Shown here piece after piece: positions 22,272-30,062 of a stretch of 30,062 bases of DNA (position 1 is the first letter of the stretch; every line of letters begins with the position of its first letter). Made by a program: the position numbers and the translations under genes. Below the pieces are notes generated by a model. It ran no database searches, was not told where the DNA came from, and saw only the letters and a program-made list of their open reading frames with translations. The stretch comes from a virus: the IMG/VR virus record IMGVR_UViG_3300008050_000195, positions 1 through 30,062 of that record. One strand, written 5' to 3'.

Positions 22272-23850
22272 AAAAGTAAGGGCACAAAATTTTTATTCGT
22301 TTAAAGAGGTTTCTTTAGACTTCTCAAACTATAGTAACCTTACCTTAATAAAGGGTAAGAATAATGATACGGGTGGCTCAAATGGTTCAGGGAAGAGTGC
22401 CCTAATTGAGGCGTTGTTCTTTGGGCTAACGGGTAAGACTATTAGAAAAAGCACGGAGAGTAGCCTTGTTAATAATCAGGCTAAGAAGAAGTGTAGGGTA
22501 GAGGTGCATATAACGCACAACGATGAAGACATAGTGATTACCCGACAAAAGAAACCAACTAAGCTTGAGTTCCTTGTAGGTAAAGAAAACAGGACCAAAG
22601 ATTCTGTAATAGCTACACAGGCAGACATTAATTCATTTCTAAATATTAATCACAAAGTCTTATTAGCCTCCATGTTTTTTGGGCAATCTAATGATGTTAA
22701 CTTCTTAGACTCTTCAGCGGACGATAAGAGGACAATCATCAGAACCTTTCTAAATCTTGATGATATTTTCTTGATGCGGGATAAGATACGCTCTAATAAA
22801 TCAGCCTTCTATCAAGGTATAAAAGAAAAAGAAGCGGTAATAACAGAGAACAGTAAGAATATAGATATCCTTAATAAAAAAATTGATAAGGTAGAAGAAG
22901 CAAAAAAAGAATTTAAGTCTTATAATGACCACATACTGTCTCTGTCTTTAGATGATATTTTAGAAGAGGAGAATACCTTTTCCCAAAACAACATAAAGAT
23001 TAGGGATATTAAGGGGGAGGTGGCTGCTCTTTCTAATAAGATAAATAAGCTTTCTAATAAGCTTGAGAGTTTTGGGAAAGAAGAGCCGTGCGGTGAGTGT
23101 GGACAGACTGTGGTTATTTCATTCGATAAAGATAGGGGAATTAGAAATCTAACTCTTATGAAGGAGGATAGAGACAGTTACAATGACGAGCTTAATTCTC
23201 TGCTGAGTAATTTAAAGCGTCCTGAAGTATCTTCAAAAGAGTTCTCTTCTATTTTAGAGTATAAGAACTTGTGCAGGGATGAGACAAACTACGAAGACAT
23301 AAAAAAGGAACTATCAGATTCAATTGAAGAGGCAAGGAAGGAGCAGGACTTTAATAAGATTTGGTATGAGGTTATGCGCTTCTGGGAGAAAGCGTTCTCC
23401 GAGCAGGGGATTATAAAACATATTATTAATAATATATTAGAGCATTTTAATGATAGGTGTAATTTTTACTTATCATACTTAACAAACTCTAAGTATTTTG
23501 TAGAATTTGATAGAGAATTAAACGAAAAAATAGAGACCGATGGAAGATTGATTCAGTATATATCTCTGTCTGGTGGTGAGAAACGTAAGGTAAACTTGGC
23601 AATCATGCTTGGGCTAAAAGACTTACTTCTTCTAACGGACAAGTCTCATGTTGATTTAATCTTCTTCGACGAAGTGGCTGAAAATATTGATGAAGAAGGC
23701 ATACAAGGTCTTCATCAACTATTGATGGAACTTAAGAAGACCAAGACTATCTTCGTTATAACTCATAATAAATATTTGAAGACTCTTCTCGATTCTTCGC
23801 CCCGATTGTCTATCATAAAAGACAAAGGTATTTCGTACATAAAGGAATAA
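22261..23850 (+). CDS. gp46: Recombination ATPase subunit, T4 gp46/SbcC/Rad50-like
   Basis: The 529-residue SMC-type ATPase has a Walker A at residues 41-47 (NGSGKSA), the ABC signature LSGGEKRKVNLA near 437 and a Walker B LIFFDEVAENID near 467. Coiled-coil arms flank the zinc-hook motif CGEC (Cys277, Cys280). T4 gp46 has 560 residues. The hook dimerises two arms through Zn while the heads, with gp47, process DNA ends. ATG overlaps the gp47 frame (11 bases), so the two subunits are translated together. Confidence 0.95.
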   Translation: MKIEKVRAQNFYSFKEVSLDFSNYSNLTLIKGKNNDTGGSNGSGKSALIEALFFGLTGKTIRKSTESSLVNNQAKKKCRVEVHITHNDEDIVITRQKKPTKLEFLVGKENRTKDSVIATQADINSFLNINHKVLLASMFFGQSNDVNFLDSSADDKRTIIRTFLNLDDIFLMRDKIRSNKSAFYQGIKEKEAVITENSKNIDILNKKIDKVEEAKKEFKSYNDHILSLSLDDILEEENTFSQNNIKIRDIKGEVAALSNKINKLSNKLESFGKEEPCGECGQTVVISFDKDRGIRNLTLMKEDRDSYNDELNSLLSNLKRPEVSSKEFSSILEYKNLCRDETNYEDIKKELSDSIEEARKEQDFNKIWYEVMRFWEKAFSEQGIIKHIINNILEHFNDRCNFYLSYLTNSKYFVEFDRELNEKIETDGRLIQYISLSGGEKRKVNLAIMLGLKDLLLLTDKSHVDLIFFDEVAENIDEEGIQGLHQLLMELKKTKTIFVITHNKYLKTLLDSSPRLSIIKDKGISYIKE

Positions 23851-23854
23851 ATAA

Positions 23855-25771
23855 ATGGCAATTACATCGTTGACCACTCTTGGTCAAGAAATCTTTGAAT
23901 CACGATATGCATATCCTGGAGAGACAAAATGGGCAGAAAGAGCTAAGGTTATTTCTAAAACCGTTTCTTCTGCTGAGAGGGATGAAGACAAGGAAAAAGT
24001 AGAAAAAGCTGTTTACGATGTAGTGGGGTCTGGGGATTTTATTCCTGGAGGCAGAATTATCTTTGGAGCAGGTAGAAATAGTGGACATCACAACCTACTT
24101 AACTGCTATGTAATTATCCCAGAAGATAGTGTGGACTCCATAGGGAGAACCGTACAGGATATGTATAAGATTTCCTGTGCTGGTGGTGGAGTTGGGTTTA
24201 ACGTGTCCAAGCTCCGTCCCAAAGGCGATCACATAGGTAGTGTGGCTAATTCAGCCCCAGGAGCCGTTTCGGTCCTGAAGATGATCAATGAGGTGGGAGA
24301 GCATGTACGAGCGGGTAAGAACCGCAGGACTGCCCTCATGGGGATCCTCAATATCACCCACCCTGACCTTCTTGAGTTTCTTTCTGTTAAGTTGGACCAA
24401 GGCCAGCTAAATAACTTTAATATCTCTGTAGCCATAACGGACAGATTTCTCGAAGCAGTTGAACTAAATGAGGACTGGTTTTTTTCGTTTAATAACAAAG
24501 AATACCACATGTATGACCTTCTTCGGTGTAAGAAGGGGGATGTGGACGACTCAGAAGTAGTAAGGGTCATCGGTCTTGATGAAGAAGATGTTAGGGTTAG
24601 AGCGGAGAACTTCCACAGGGAAGATTGGAGAGATACTTTTGAGGTTATTAGGCTGAATGATATGAAGGCAAAAGAACTTTGGGATCTTATCTGGAAGAAT
24701 TCTGTTGAGTCTGGTGATCCTGGAATTTTTAATATTGATTTTGCTAATAAATATACCAATGTTTCTTATTTTGAGAGGCTAGATTCCACTAATCCTTGTG
24801 GGGAAATCTCACTACCTTCTTACGGTAACTGTTGTCTGGGTAATATTAACCTAAACAATATGGTCTTGGAGGATGGTAGTAATGTGGATTGGAAGAGATT
24901 AGCTAAAGCGGTTCGTACGGGTGTTAGATTTCTAGATAATGTTCTTACTATTAATGCGTTCCCCACTGAGGAGTGTAAGACTGTGGCAAACCGTTCCCGC
25001 AGGATTGGACTAGGGGTAATAGGTATGCACTACATGCTAATCAAACTTGGGATTAAGTATGGGAGTGAGAAGTGTTTAGAGTTTTTGGATAGGCTATTTA
25101 CTACGATTAGGGACGAGTCTTACAAGATGTCAATTTATCTGGCGAGGGACAAAAGTCCGTTCCCAGAGTTTGATTACAAGAAGTACCTTAGTGAGGATTT
25201 TGCAAAAACTTTACCTGCTAGAATCCGAATGTTAATTAAGAGATATGGGATTCGTAACGCTGTGATGCTTACTATTCCTCCTTGTGGAACTATCTCAATG
25301 CTTCATGGGGTTAGTTCAGGCATTGAGCCTATTTTCTCCGCAATGTACCACCGTAGATACCGACAAAATAATATTTGGAAGCAAAAGCTTGTAGTTGATC
25401 CCCTTTTTGAGGAATACTATAAGAATAATAAGAGCATTGAAAACTTTGTGGGGGCGTATGATATTACCCCAGAGGATCACATCAGAGTTCAGGCTACCAT
25501 TCAGAAATATATTGATTCCTGCATATCGAAAACTATAAATCTACCCTCAACTGCTACTCCTAAGGATTTCTCCCAAACAGCACTAGATTATGCACCCTAC
25601 TTAAAGGGGCTAACTGTGTATCGAGCGGGGTCAAAAGGTAATGAGCCTTTAGAAGCAATTACTCTTTCGGACGAGAATATAACTAAATATATGGGAGAGA
25701 GTGGCGAGAGGGAGCAAGGGACCGAAACAGGAGAAGCCTGTTCTCTTGCAGGTGGGGAGTGTGGAGCATGA
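23855..25771 (+). CDS. nrdJ: Class II (B12-dependent) ribonucleotide reductase
   Basis: The 638-residue protein is a single-subunit reductase of NrdJ type. Landmarks: LNCYVI (Cys84), GGGVGFNVSKLRP, NPCGEISL (Asn313, Cys315, Glu317 of the radical site), GNCCLGNINL (Cys326/327), PPCGTISMLHGVSSGIEP and the redox pair Cys629/Cys636 in the tail ACSLAGGECGA. Length is close to compact bacterial NrdJ proteins of ~640-700 residues. No small-subunit gene (nrdB) lies nearby, in line with class II, which uses adenosylcobalamin and works with or without oxygen. Residues ~212-266 look like an acidic insertion absent from the short forms I recall. AAGGA precedes the ATG. Confidence 0.92.
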   Translation: MAITSLTTLGQEIFESRYAYPGETKWAERAKVISKTVSSAERDEDKEKVEKAVYDVVGSGDFIPGGRIIFGAGRNSGHHNLLNCYVIIPEDSVDSIGRTVQDMYKISCAGGGVGFNVSKLRPKGDHIGSVANSAPGAVSVLKMINEVGEHVRAGKNRRTALMGILNITHPDLLEFLSVKLDQGQLNNFNISVAITDRFLEAVELNEDWFFSFNNKEYHMYDLLRCKKGDVDDSEVVRVIGLDEEDVRVRAENFHREDWRDTFEVIRLNDMKAKELWDLIWKNSVESGDPGIFNIDFANKYTNVSYFERLDSTNPCGEISLPSYGNCCLGNINLNNMVLEDGSNVDWKRLAKAVRTGVRFLDNVLTINAFPTEECKTVANRSRRIGLGVIGMHYMLIKLGIKYGSEKCLEFLDRLFTTIRDESYKMSIYLARDKSPFPEFDYKKYLSEDFAKTLPARIRMLIKRYGIRNAVMLTIPPCGTISMLHGVSSGIEPIFSAMYHRRYRQNNIWKQKLVVDPLFEEYYKNNKSIENFVGAYDITPEDHIRVQATIQKYIDSCISKTINLPSTATPKDFSQTALDYAPYLKGLTVYRAGSKGNEPLEAITLSDENITKYMGESGEREQGTETGEACSLAGGECGA

Positions 25772-25793
25772 TAAGAATTAAAGAGGATTAAAC

Positions 25794-26219
25794 ATGGCAG
25801 TATACGAATGGGTTTGTGATGATTGTAATATTTATTGGGAAAGAGACTACTCTATAGGAACAAACCCCAAAAAGACTAAATGTCCTGAGTGCAAGAAGCT
25901 ATCAGAGAGATATTGGGGTGGAGGTGCCCCTGCTGTACATTTTAAAGGTGCGGGTTGGACTTGCGCTGTAGGGGTGCAGAAAACTGGGGGGTCGGATGAG
26001 ATTAATGCTAAACTTCAAGAAGAGAGTAAGGAGAGAATGGATAATGGATGGAAAGCTTATGCGAAGTACACCCCCTCTGATCAATGGATCAAGGATAATG
26101 GTGGTAGACGGCTAACTGAAGGAGAACTTGCTGATAAATTAGATGCTTCCCGAAAACTCTCGGCCAATCACTATGATAAGGCAGGGATTGACCCACACAA
26201 AAAATACAAACCACAATAA
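25794..26219 (+). CDS. FmdB-type zinc ribbon protein
   Basis: The 141-residue protein begins MAVYEWVCDDCNIYWERDYS and continues with KCPECKKLSERYWGG. This gives the two CXXC pairs (Cys8/11, Cys30/33) and the Tyr-x-x-x-C start of the FmdB zinc ribbon family. The rest is helical and polar (residues ~70-141) without a known domain. FmdB-like ribbons are common in phages; their role is unclear, and regulation or nucleic-acid binding is usually supposed. It lies between the reductase and helicase genes with GAGG before the ATG, and is surely in the same operon. Confidence 0.8.
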   Translation: MAVYEWVCDDCNIYWERDYSIGTNPKKTKCPECKKLSERYWGGGAPAVHFKGAGWTCAVGVQKTGGSDEINAKLQEESKERMDNGWKAYAKYTPSDQWIKDNGGRRLTEGELADKLDASRKLSANHYDKAGIDPHKKYKPQ

Positions 26220-26231
26220 ATAGAGGACGAC

Positions 26232-27536
26232 ATGTATCAATTTAGCGAAAATATTCAAAGAGGAGTTTTGTATCTCCTCAAATCAGATAAAGATTTTTAC
26301 CTGCAAATTGTTAATTTAGTACAACCAAGTTACTTTGAGTTTCCAGTACACGGAAGAATCTTTTCTGTGGTGCGGGATTATTACGAGAAGTATAAGAAAT
26401 TACCTACTGATGATTTCATTGAACAAGAAATCAGGGAAACCAAAGCTGAGAGGGAGTCCCTACATGATTATACTGACGAACTTCAGTACATTAATAAACT
26501 TGATACGTCTGCATTAGACGGACAGGAATACTATTTAGATTTAATTGAGACTTTTGCCAAGCGTGAGGCTATGAAGGAGGCAATTAAAGAGTCTTTGATT
26601 CTTATTAAAGAAGATAGGATGGAAGAAACCGAGCAGCTTGTTAGAAAAGCCTTGACGGTTAGTAGGAGTGTGGATGTAGGTCAGACGTATTTCTCCGATT
26701 TTGGAGAAAGGTGGGACAGAACCTACAATTCAGAGGAGCAGGATAAATATAAGACTTTGTTACCCGCTCTTAACCGCTCTTTGGAGGGGGGTTTGGGAAA
26801 TAAGGAACTGGCTATGGTTATAGCACCTCCTGGAGTTGGTAAATCCCTTTGGTTAGTGAATCAGGCTATCCAAAGTATGATGGAGGGGCGTAAGGTTCTT
26901 TATGTGTCGTTAGAGATGTCTGAAGACAAGATCGCCCAACGATTCGATTCGGTGGCTACCTTAATACCACAAGGCCAACTTAAGAATGCATCCTCGCAGC
27001 TAAAAGTTGGAGAACGCCTAAGTATTTTCCAAAACAATTTTCCTGATAGTAAGCTTGTTATTAAAGAGTTTCCTACTGGAACAGCGAACGTAAACTCTTT
27101 AAGAGCCTTGATGGTACAGCTCCATAACTATGAAGATTTTACTCCTGATGTAATCATTGTTGATTACTTAGAGCTTCTGAGACCTGTACGAGAGAATCAA
27201 CATGAGTATCAAGCACAGCAGAGAATTGCGGAGGAGCTTAGAGGGTTAGCGATGGAGACAAACGTACTATTGTGGACAGCAACCCAGACCAACAGGCAAG
27301 GTCGTGCTGTTAAGATTATTACAGATGCGGAGCTAGGGGACTCCTATGGTAAAATTAGAACTTGCGACTTTGCGGTATCTTTGAACCAAAGTGAGCAGGA
27401 ATTTGACGAAGGAAGAATGAGAGCGTATGTTGTAAAATCTAGAAACGGCAGACCGCGCTTTACCGTGCCTATGACTATAGATTATAATATATTGAGAATG
27501 GCAGAGGGGGAGGATATTGAGGTAGAGGGTGAATAG
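26232..27536 (+). CDS. gp41: Replicative DNA helicase, T4 gp41/DnaB-like
   Basis: The 434-residue protein has a DnaB-type N-terminal helical domain (residues 1-~130, FSENIQRGVLYLLKSDKDF) and a RecA-like motor. Walker A is APPGVGKS (198-205); VLYVSLEMSEDKIAQRF is the H1a-like strand with Glu; VIIVDYLELL is Walker B; LWTATQTNR and SYGKIRTCDFAVSL follow as in DnaB. T4 gp41 has 475 residues. As a hexamer it unwinds DNA at the fork. GAGGA precedes the ATG. No separate primase is seen in this window, nor a zinc primase domain in this protein. Confidence 0.94.
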   Translation: MYQFSENIQRGVLYLLKSDKDFYLQIVNLVQPSYFEFPVHGRIFSVVRDYYEKYKKLPTDDFIEQEIRETKAERESLHDYTDELQYINKLDTSALDGQEYYLDLIETFAKREAMKEAIKESLILIKEDRMEETEQLVRKALTVSRSVDVGQTYFSDFGERWDRTYNSEEQDKYKTLLPALNRSLEGGLGNKELAMVIAPPGVGKSLWLVNQAIQSMMEGRKVLYVSLEMSEDKIAQRFDSVATLIPQGQLKNASSQLKVGERLSIFQNNFPDSKLVIKEFPTGTANVNSLRALMVQLHNYEDFTPDVIIVDYLELLRPVRENQHEYQAQQRIAEELRGLAMETNVLLWTATQTNRQGRAVKIITDAELGDSYGKIRTCDFAVSLNQSEQEFDEGRMRAYVVKSRNGRPRFTVPMTIDYNILRMAEGEDIEVEGE

Positions 27537-27888
27537 AGTTCTTAAAAATCTCCCCAAAGGCTTTGATGTGGGCTGGGCAAAGTTTACTTTTAAGATTAAG
27601 AAAAACTTAAAAGAAGAGGGGGATAAATGTTATGGGGTCACAGATTTTAACAATCATGAAATATTGTTAGAAGAATCAATGGATGAAAGGACCACCATAC
27701 ACTCTATAATACATGAGGTTTGTCATGTACTTATGGAAACTTTTGGACTGGGAGGTTCGGAAGAGAATGGCTCAGTGGTATCGGATAACGAATTTATAAC
27801 CGAAGCAGTATGTAGGAGTTTTTTGATGTTTAAAAACGAAAATCCTAAGCTTTGGTATTTACTTTTTGAGGAGAATTATGATGAGTAA
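27529..27888 (+). CDS. Putative small HEXXH metalloprotease-like protein
   Basis: The 119-residue protein contains SIIHEVCHVLMETFGLG, giving the zinc-peptidase motif His62-Glu63-x-x-His66, and SDNEFITEAVCRSF, where Glu88 or Glu92 could be the third ligand. NHEILLEESMDERTTIHSI before the motif is the usual strand-then-helix lead-in. Such single-domain proteins occur in many phages without known substrate. The start is GTG 27529, overlapping the helicase end by 8 bases; AGAGG lies just upstream. A peptidase activity is likely from the motif but unproved. Confidence 0.75.
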   Translation: MNRVLKNLPKGFDVGWAKFTFKIKKNLKEEGDKCYGVTDFNNHEILLEESMDERTTIHSIIHEVCHVLMETFGLGGSEENGSVVSDNEFITEAVCRSFLMFKNENPKLWYLLFEENYDE

Positions 27889-28321
27889 ATCATTACACTT
27901 GTTAGAAGCACTTGATGATCTTACATGGGAAAACTATGTGGACATCGCAGACGAAATTACAAAATTTAGTAAACATGAGATTGATGATGAGATTACTCGT
28001 CAATCTTCAATATACTCGTATTATCAAGGTCTTTTGTCTGTAGCAAAAAAGAGACTTGATGATGCTAATTTGGAATTAACAAAATATGTAGCTCAAACGA
28101 GAAAGGAGAGAAAATCAACTTCGTCCACTAAGCAGACCGCTAAAGATCTAGATGATTTTGTTGAGTCCTCAGAGGAGTTCTCCACGTTAGCCTCCTGCGT
28201 CAATGATGCGTCTTTTAAGTACACCCTGCTCAAGGGCTTGGTGTCCTCTTTGGACCACAAGAAGGACATGCTCGTACAGCTCTCGTCTAACCGCAGATCC
28301 GAAACAAATTTGTACAGATAA
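27881..28321 (+). CDS. Helical protein, recombination mediator candidate
   Basis: I choose ATG 27881 (147 residues), 7 bases after AGGAG; an ATG one codon earlier and a TTG at 27866 share the frame. The product is all-helical: TWENYVDIADEITKFSKHEI, then YYQGLLSVAKKRLDDANLEL, and a C-terminal helix KGLVSSLDHKKDMLVQLSSN ending RRSET. Size, helical make-up and place near helicase and SSB genes recall T4 UvsY (137 residues), which loads UvsX recombinase on gp32-coated DNA. I cannot show homology, and no UvsX lies in this window. The start overlaps the previous stop by 8 bases. Confidence 0.6.
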   Translation: MSKSLHLLEALDDLTWENYVDIADEITKFSKHEIDDEITRQSSIYSYYQGLLSVAKKRLDDANLELTKYVAQTRKERKSTSSTKQTAKDLDDFVESSEEFSTLASCVNDASFKYTLLKGLVSSLDHKKDMLVQLSSNRRSETNLYR

Positions 28322-28338
28322 TATAGAAATTTTATAAA

Positions 28339-29037
28339 ATGCAAGAAGTAGAAAATAAATATAACTTACATCTAGTCGGGGGCAGTGCTGAAGATAAAAG
28401 TAGTGATCCTAAGTACCTATGCTTAGACATGCTGCCAACGAAAGCAAGGGTTCTATCCTTAGGTCTTTCGTGGATTACTCAGGTAGGCTTTGAGGCAGGT
28501 ATGTTAAGTGCTGGGCATAAAGTGGTAGGATGCGATCCCAGTGTCCCCTCCTGTTATACTGCATGGAAATTAGGGTCTCTTTTCCCCAATTTTAGCTTTA
28601 TGGCAAAGGCAGTATGTGGGGAAGATGGCATTATTAAGATCAGATATGAAAAAAACCAAGATTTTGAAATGGCGGCTCATACCACTCATGATGATTTCAA
28701 GCAATTTGATAAAGAGACCTACAAAGAAGTAGAAGCGGTTTCCGTGGAAACCCTTGTTAAACTCTATGGGGGTTTTGATGTTTTAAAAATGAATATTGAG
28801 GGTTTTGAATACGATATTATCAATTCTCTCAATACTTTAGATATTGCTCAAGTAGCAGTTTCTTTCCATCATCGCTGTTGTGATGAATACTCTATGGAGG
28901 ATACCTTAGCGGCTATAGAAAAAATTAAAAATATGGGATATGATACCATTGATCTACACGATGTAGATCCTGCTTGGATTACTGAACCTAGTGAAGAACT
29001 TCTTTTTATTAAACAAAGTTCCTCCAAAAAAAACTGA
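28339..29037 (+). CDS. FkbM-family methyltransferase
   Basis: The 232-residue protein shows the SAM-binding fold: VLSLGLSWITQVGFEAG (residues 38-54) as motif I and VVGCDPS with Asp66 ending the second strand. GGFDVLKMNIEGFEYDIINS (~144-163) is the FkbM hallmark, 'LK-x-D-x-EG-x-E', with Asn in place of the usual Asp. FkbM enzymes mostly O-methylate sugars or small molecules. In a phage, changing host surface glycans or a modified nucleotide are both possible. There is no Shine-Dalgarno site before the ATG, and the gene looks more AT-rich than its neighbours, hinting at recent acquisition into the replication operon. Confidence 0.8.
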   Translation: MQEVENKYNLHLVGGSAEDKSSDPKYLCLDMLPTKARVLSLGLSWITQVGFEAGMLSAGHKVVGCDPSVPSCYTAWKLGSLFPNFSFMAKAVCGEDGIIKIRYEKNQDFEMAAHTTHDDFKQFDKETYKEVEAVSVETLVKLYGGFDVLKMNIEGFEYDIINSLNTLDIAQVAVSFHHRCCDEYSMEDTLAAIEKIKNMGYDTIDLHDVDPAWITEPSEELLFIKQSSSKKN

Positions 29038-29047
29038 TTGTATAGAC

Positions 29048-29053
29048 TATAAT
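29048..29053 (+). promoter_or_regulatory. TATAAT box upstream of the SSB gene
   Basis: TATAAT lies 37 bases before the ATG at 29091, in the only clear gap of this operon. No convincing -35 hexamer is present. A separate promoter for the abundant SSB would make sense. Unlike the boxes at 16986 and 18014 it leaves a normal leader with AAGGAG. Confidence 0.5.
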
Positions 29054-29090
29054 ACGGTAACTGGCCCTACTAACTATAAGGAGTTTTAAC

Positions 29091-29831
29091 ATGGCTATTG
29101 ATTTGGACGCTCTTCGAGCAAAACACAGTGAACTTAGTAACAAAGGTTCTGGGAATGCAAATACTGATTTTTTGGATAAGTTCTTGCGGATTCAAGATGG
29201 AACTAATGCAGTGCGAATCCTTCCTGGTAAGGATGAGGACACTATGTTCTACGCAGAAACAAGTATTCATCGAATCCCTACTGGGGACGGACAAGTAAAG
29301 AACGTACATTGCCGAAAGATTCACGGGGAACCGTGTCCTCTCTGCGATACTTATTACTCTCTTTGGAAGGAGCCTAATAAGGATGAGGATCTCGCTAGGC
29401 AGATTAAACCTCGATCTCGGTACTACCTTAATGTTGTAGATCGAGAAACGGGAGATGTTAAGATTCTATCTATTGGGGTGATCCTTTTCAAAAAGGTTAT
29501 TGCTGCAATGTTGGATGAAGATTTTGGGGACATTACTGACTTGGAATCAGGACATGATTTTAAGATTGTAAAAATTATGGAAGGTCAGTGGCCTAAGTAT
29601 GATCAGTCCCAACCTCGACCCAAAGCTTCAGAAGCAGGTAGTCGGGCAGAAATTGCATCATGGATGGATTCCCTCCACGATATTCACGGTTTAGTTAAGT
29701 TGGAAGAGTATGAGGTTGTTAAGACTTTCGCACAAAGCGTTGTCCCCTCATATGAAGGAAGTAGTTCTACTCCGCAACCCACAGAAAATGTTGCTGATGA
29801 TGACTATATTCAGAAGATGAAAAGTAATTAG
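29091..29831 (+). CDS. gp32: Single-stranded DNA-binding protein, T4 gp32-like
   Basis: The 246-residue protein (T4 gp32 has 301) has an N-terminal segment, then an OB-fold core. The core contains FLRIQDGTNAVRILPG, a zinc site CRKIHGEPCPLC (Cys74, His78, Cys82, Cys85) and SRYYLNVVDRETGDVKILSIG. It ends in an acidic tail with DDDY, the usual docking site for other replication proteins. It coats single-stranded DNA at forks and recombination intermediates. AAGGAG lies about 10 bases before the ATG, and its own TATAAT box lies upstream. Confidence 0.93.
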   Translation: MAIDLDALRAKHSELSNKGSGNANTDFLDKFLRIQDGTNAVRILPGKDEDTMFYAETSIHRIPTGDGQVKNVHCRKIHGEPCPLCDTYYSLWKEPNKDEDLARQIKPRSRYYLNVVDRETGDVKILSIGVILFKKVIAAMLDEDFGDITDLESGHDFKIVKIMEGQWPKYDQSQPRPKASEAGSRAEIASWMDSLHDIHGLVKLEEYEVVKTFAQSVVPSYEGSSSTPQPTENVADDDYIQKMKSN

Positions 29832-29841
29832 GAGTTAATAA

Positions 29842-30062
29842 ATGGACTGGGGAGCATTAATCGAAAATGTAGCGATGAGTGAGACGGTTTGGGGTTTAGT
29901 AGGACTAGCCCTAACATGGCTTATCGGACATGTATATAATTGGTTACGAAAACAAGGAATTGAGAATGAGGCTATCGACGCTCTTCGGGATGGGATTGCC
30001 CAGACTGGTGACGAGTTTGTAGCTTTCCGTAAAAGAGCAGCCGCAGATGGTAAGCTCACTGA
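29842..30062 (+). CDS. Membrane-anchored small protein, 3' end outside window (holin-like?)
   Basis: From ATG 29842 (AGGAG 6 bases upstream) the frame stays open to the window edge, 73 residues visible. A single hydrophobic segment (VWGLVGLALTWLIGHVYNWL, residues ~17-36) follows a short N-terminus, then comes a charged amphipathic helix (ENEAIDALRDGIAQTGDEF). One-segment proteins with charged helical tails include some phage holins, such as the LL-H type. Lysis function is only a guess; a membrane tether near the SSB gene is the alternative. Confidence 0.75.
   Translation, partial: MDWGALIENVAMSETVWGLVGLALTWLIGHVYNWLRKQGIENEAIDALRDGIAQTGDEFVAFRKRAAADGKLT

Noticed and set aside
24488-24652. 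Intein in the ribonucleotide reductase
   Set aside because: Too short, and it lacks the Cys/Ser start and His-Asn end of inteins; kept only as an insertion of unknown role.

Overview
The window is part of the genome of a T4-like myovirus (contractile-tailed Caudoviricetes). Coding is dense, almost all on the + strand, with genes overlapping or abutting and no rRNA or tRNA genes seen. Head and tail proteins are recognisable but distant relatives of T4 gp13, 14, 15, 18, 19, 21, 22 and 23. Replication and recombination proteins resemble T4 gp32, 41, 46 and 47, and there is a very short gp55-like late sigma factor. The DNA polymerase, however, is family A and not the family B gp43 of T4. A T4-type virion with a split family A polymerase recalls Rhodothermus phage RM378 and the environmental 'far-T4' group; this placement is inference from memory. 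The host cannot be identified. Strong Shine-Dalgarno sites at many genes argue against hosts that rarely use them.

Layout. 1-2650: the end of a large Gly-rich, probably virion-associated protein, then a PAAR tail-tip protein interrupted by an in-frame TGA. 2693-7098: head assembly block, with two candidate core proteins, a very basic candidate internal protein, the gp21-like protease, gp22-like scaffold and gp23-like capsid protein, closed by a strong terminator. 7125-12557: neck and tail block (gp13, gp14, gp15-like, a 58-residue protein, gp18 sheath, gp19 tube), closed by a second terminator. 12574-16467: a 1297-residue protein of unknown function with a long coiled coil and a RyR-like C-terminal domain.

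16448-18026 is a small island with genes on both strands: a Holliday-junction-resolvase-like nuclease (-), a ribbon-helix-helix-like protein (+), a thioredoxin-fold protein without its cysteines (+) and the gp55-like sigma factor (-). It contains two near-identical TATAATA boxes that could fire in both directions. On the + strand each lies so close to the ATG that the transcripts would be leaderless.

18026-30062: replication and nucleotide metabolism block. The polymerase is encoded as three consecutive ORFs, starting with a degenerate Fe-S uracil-glycosylase-like domain. ThyX, gp47/gp46 nuclease, class II ribonucleotide reductase, a zinc ribbon protein, DnaB/gp41-like helicase, an HEXXH protein, a small helical protein, an FkbM methyltransferase, gp32-like SSB and a partial one-membrane-segment protein follow. 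ThyX and the reductase would supply dTMP and dNTPs, and gp41/gp32/Pol would copy DNA. gp46/47 with the resolvase would handle recombination, and the gp55-like factor would switch on late genes. Candidate late promoters (GTAAATA) precede three structural blocks.

The most unusual points are the three-piece polymerase with a probable loss of an exonuclease catalytic residue, the cysteine-less thioredoxin-like neighbour, the paired leaderless/bidirectional promoters and the TGA-interrupted PAAR gene.
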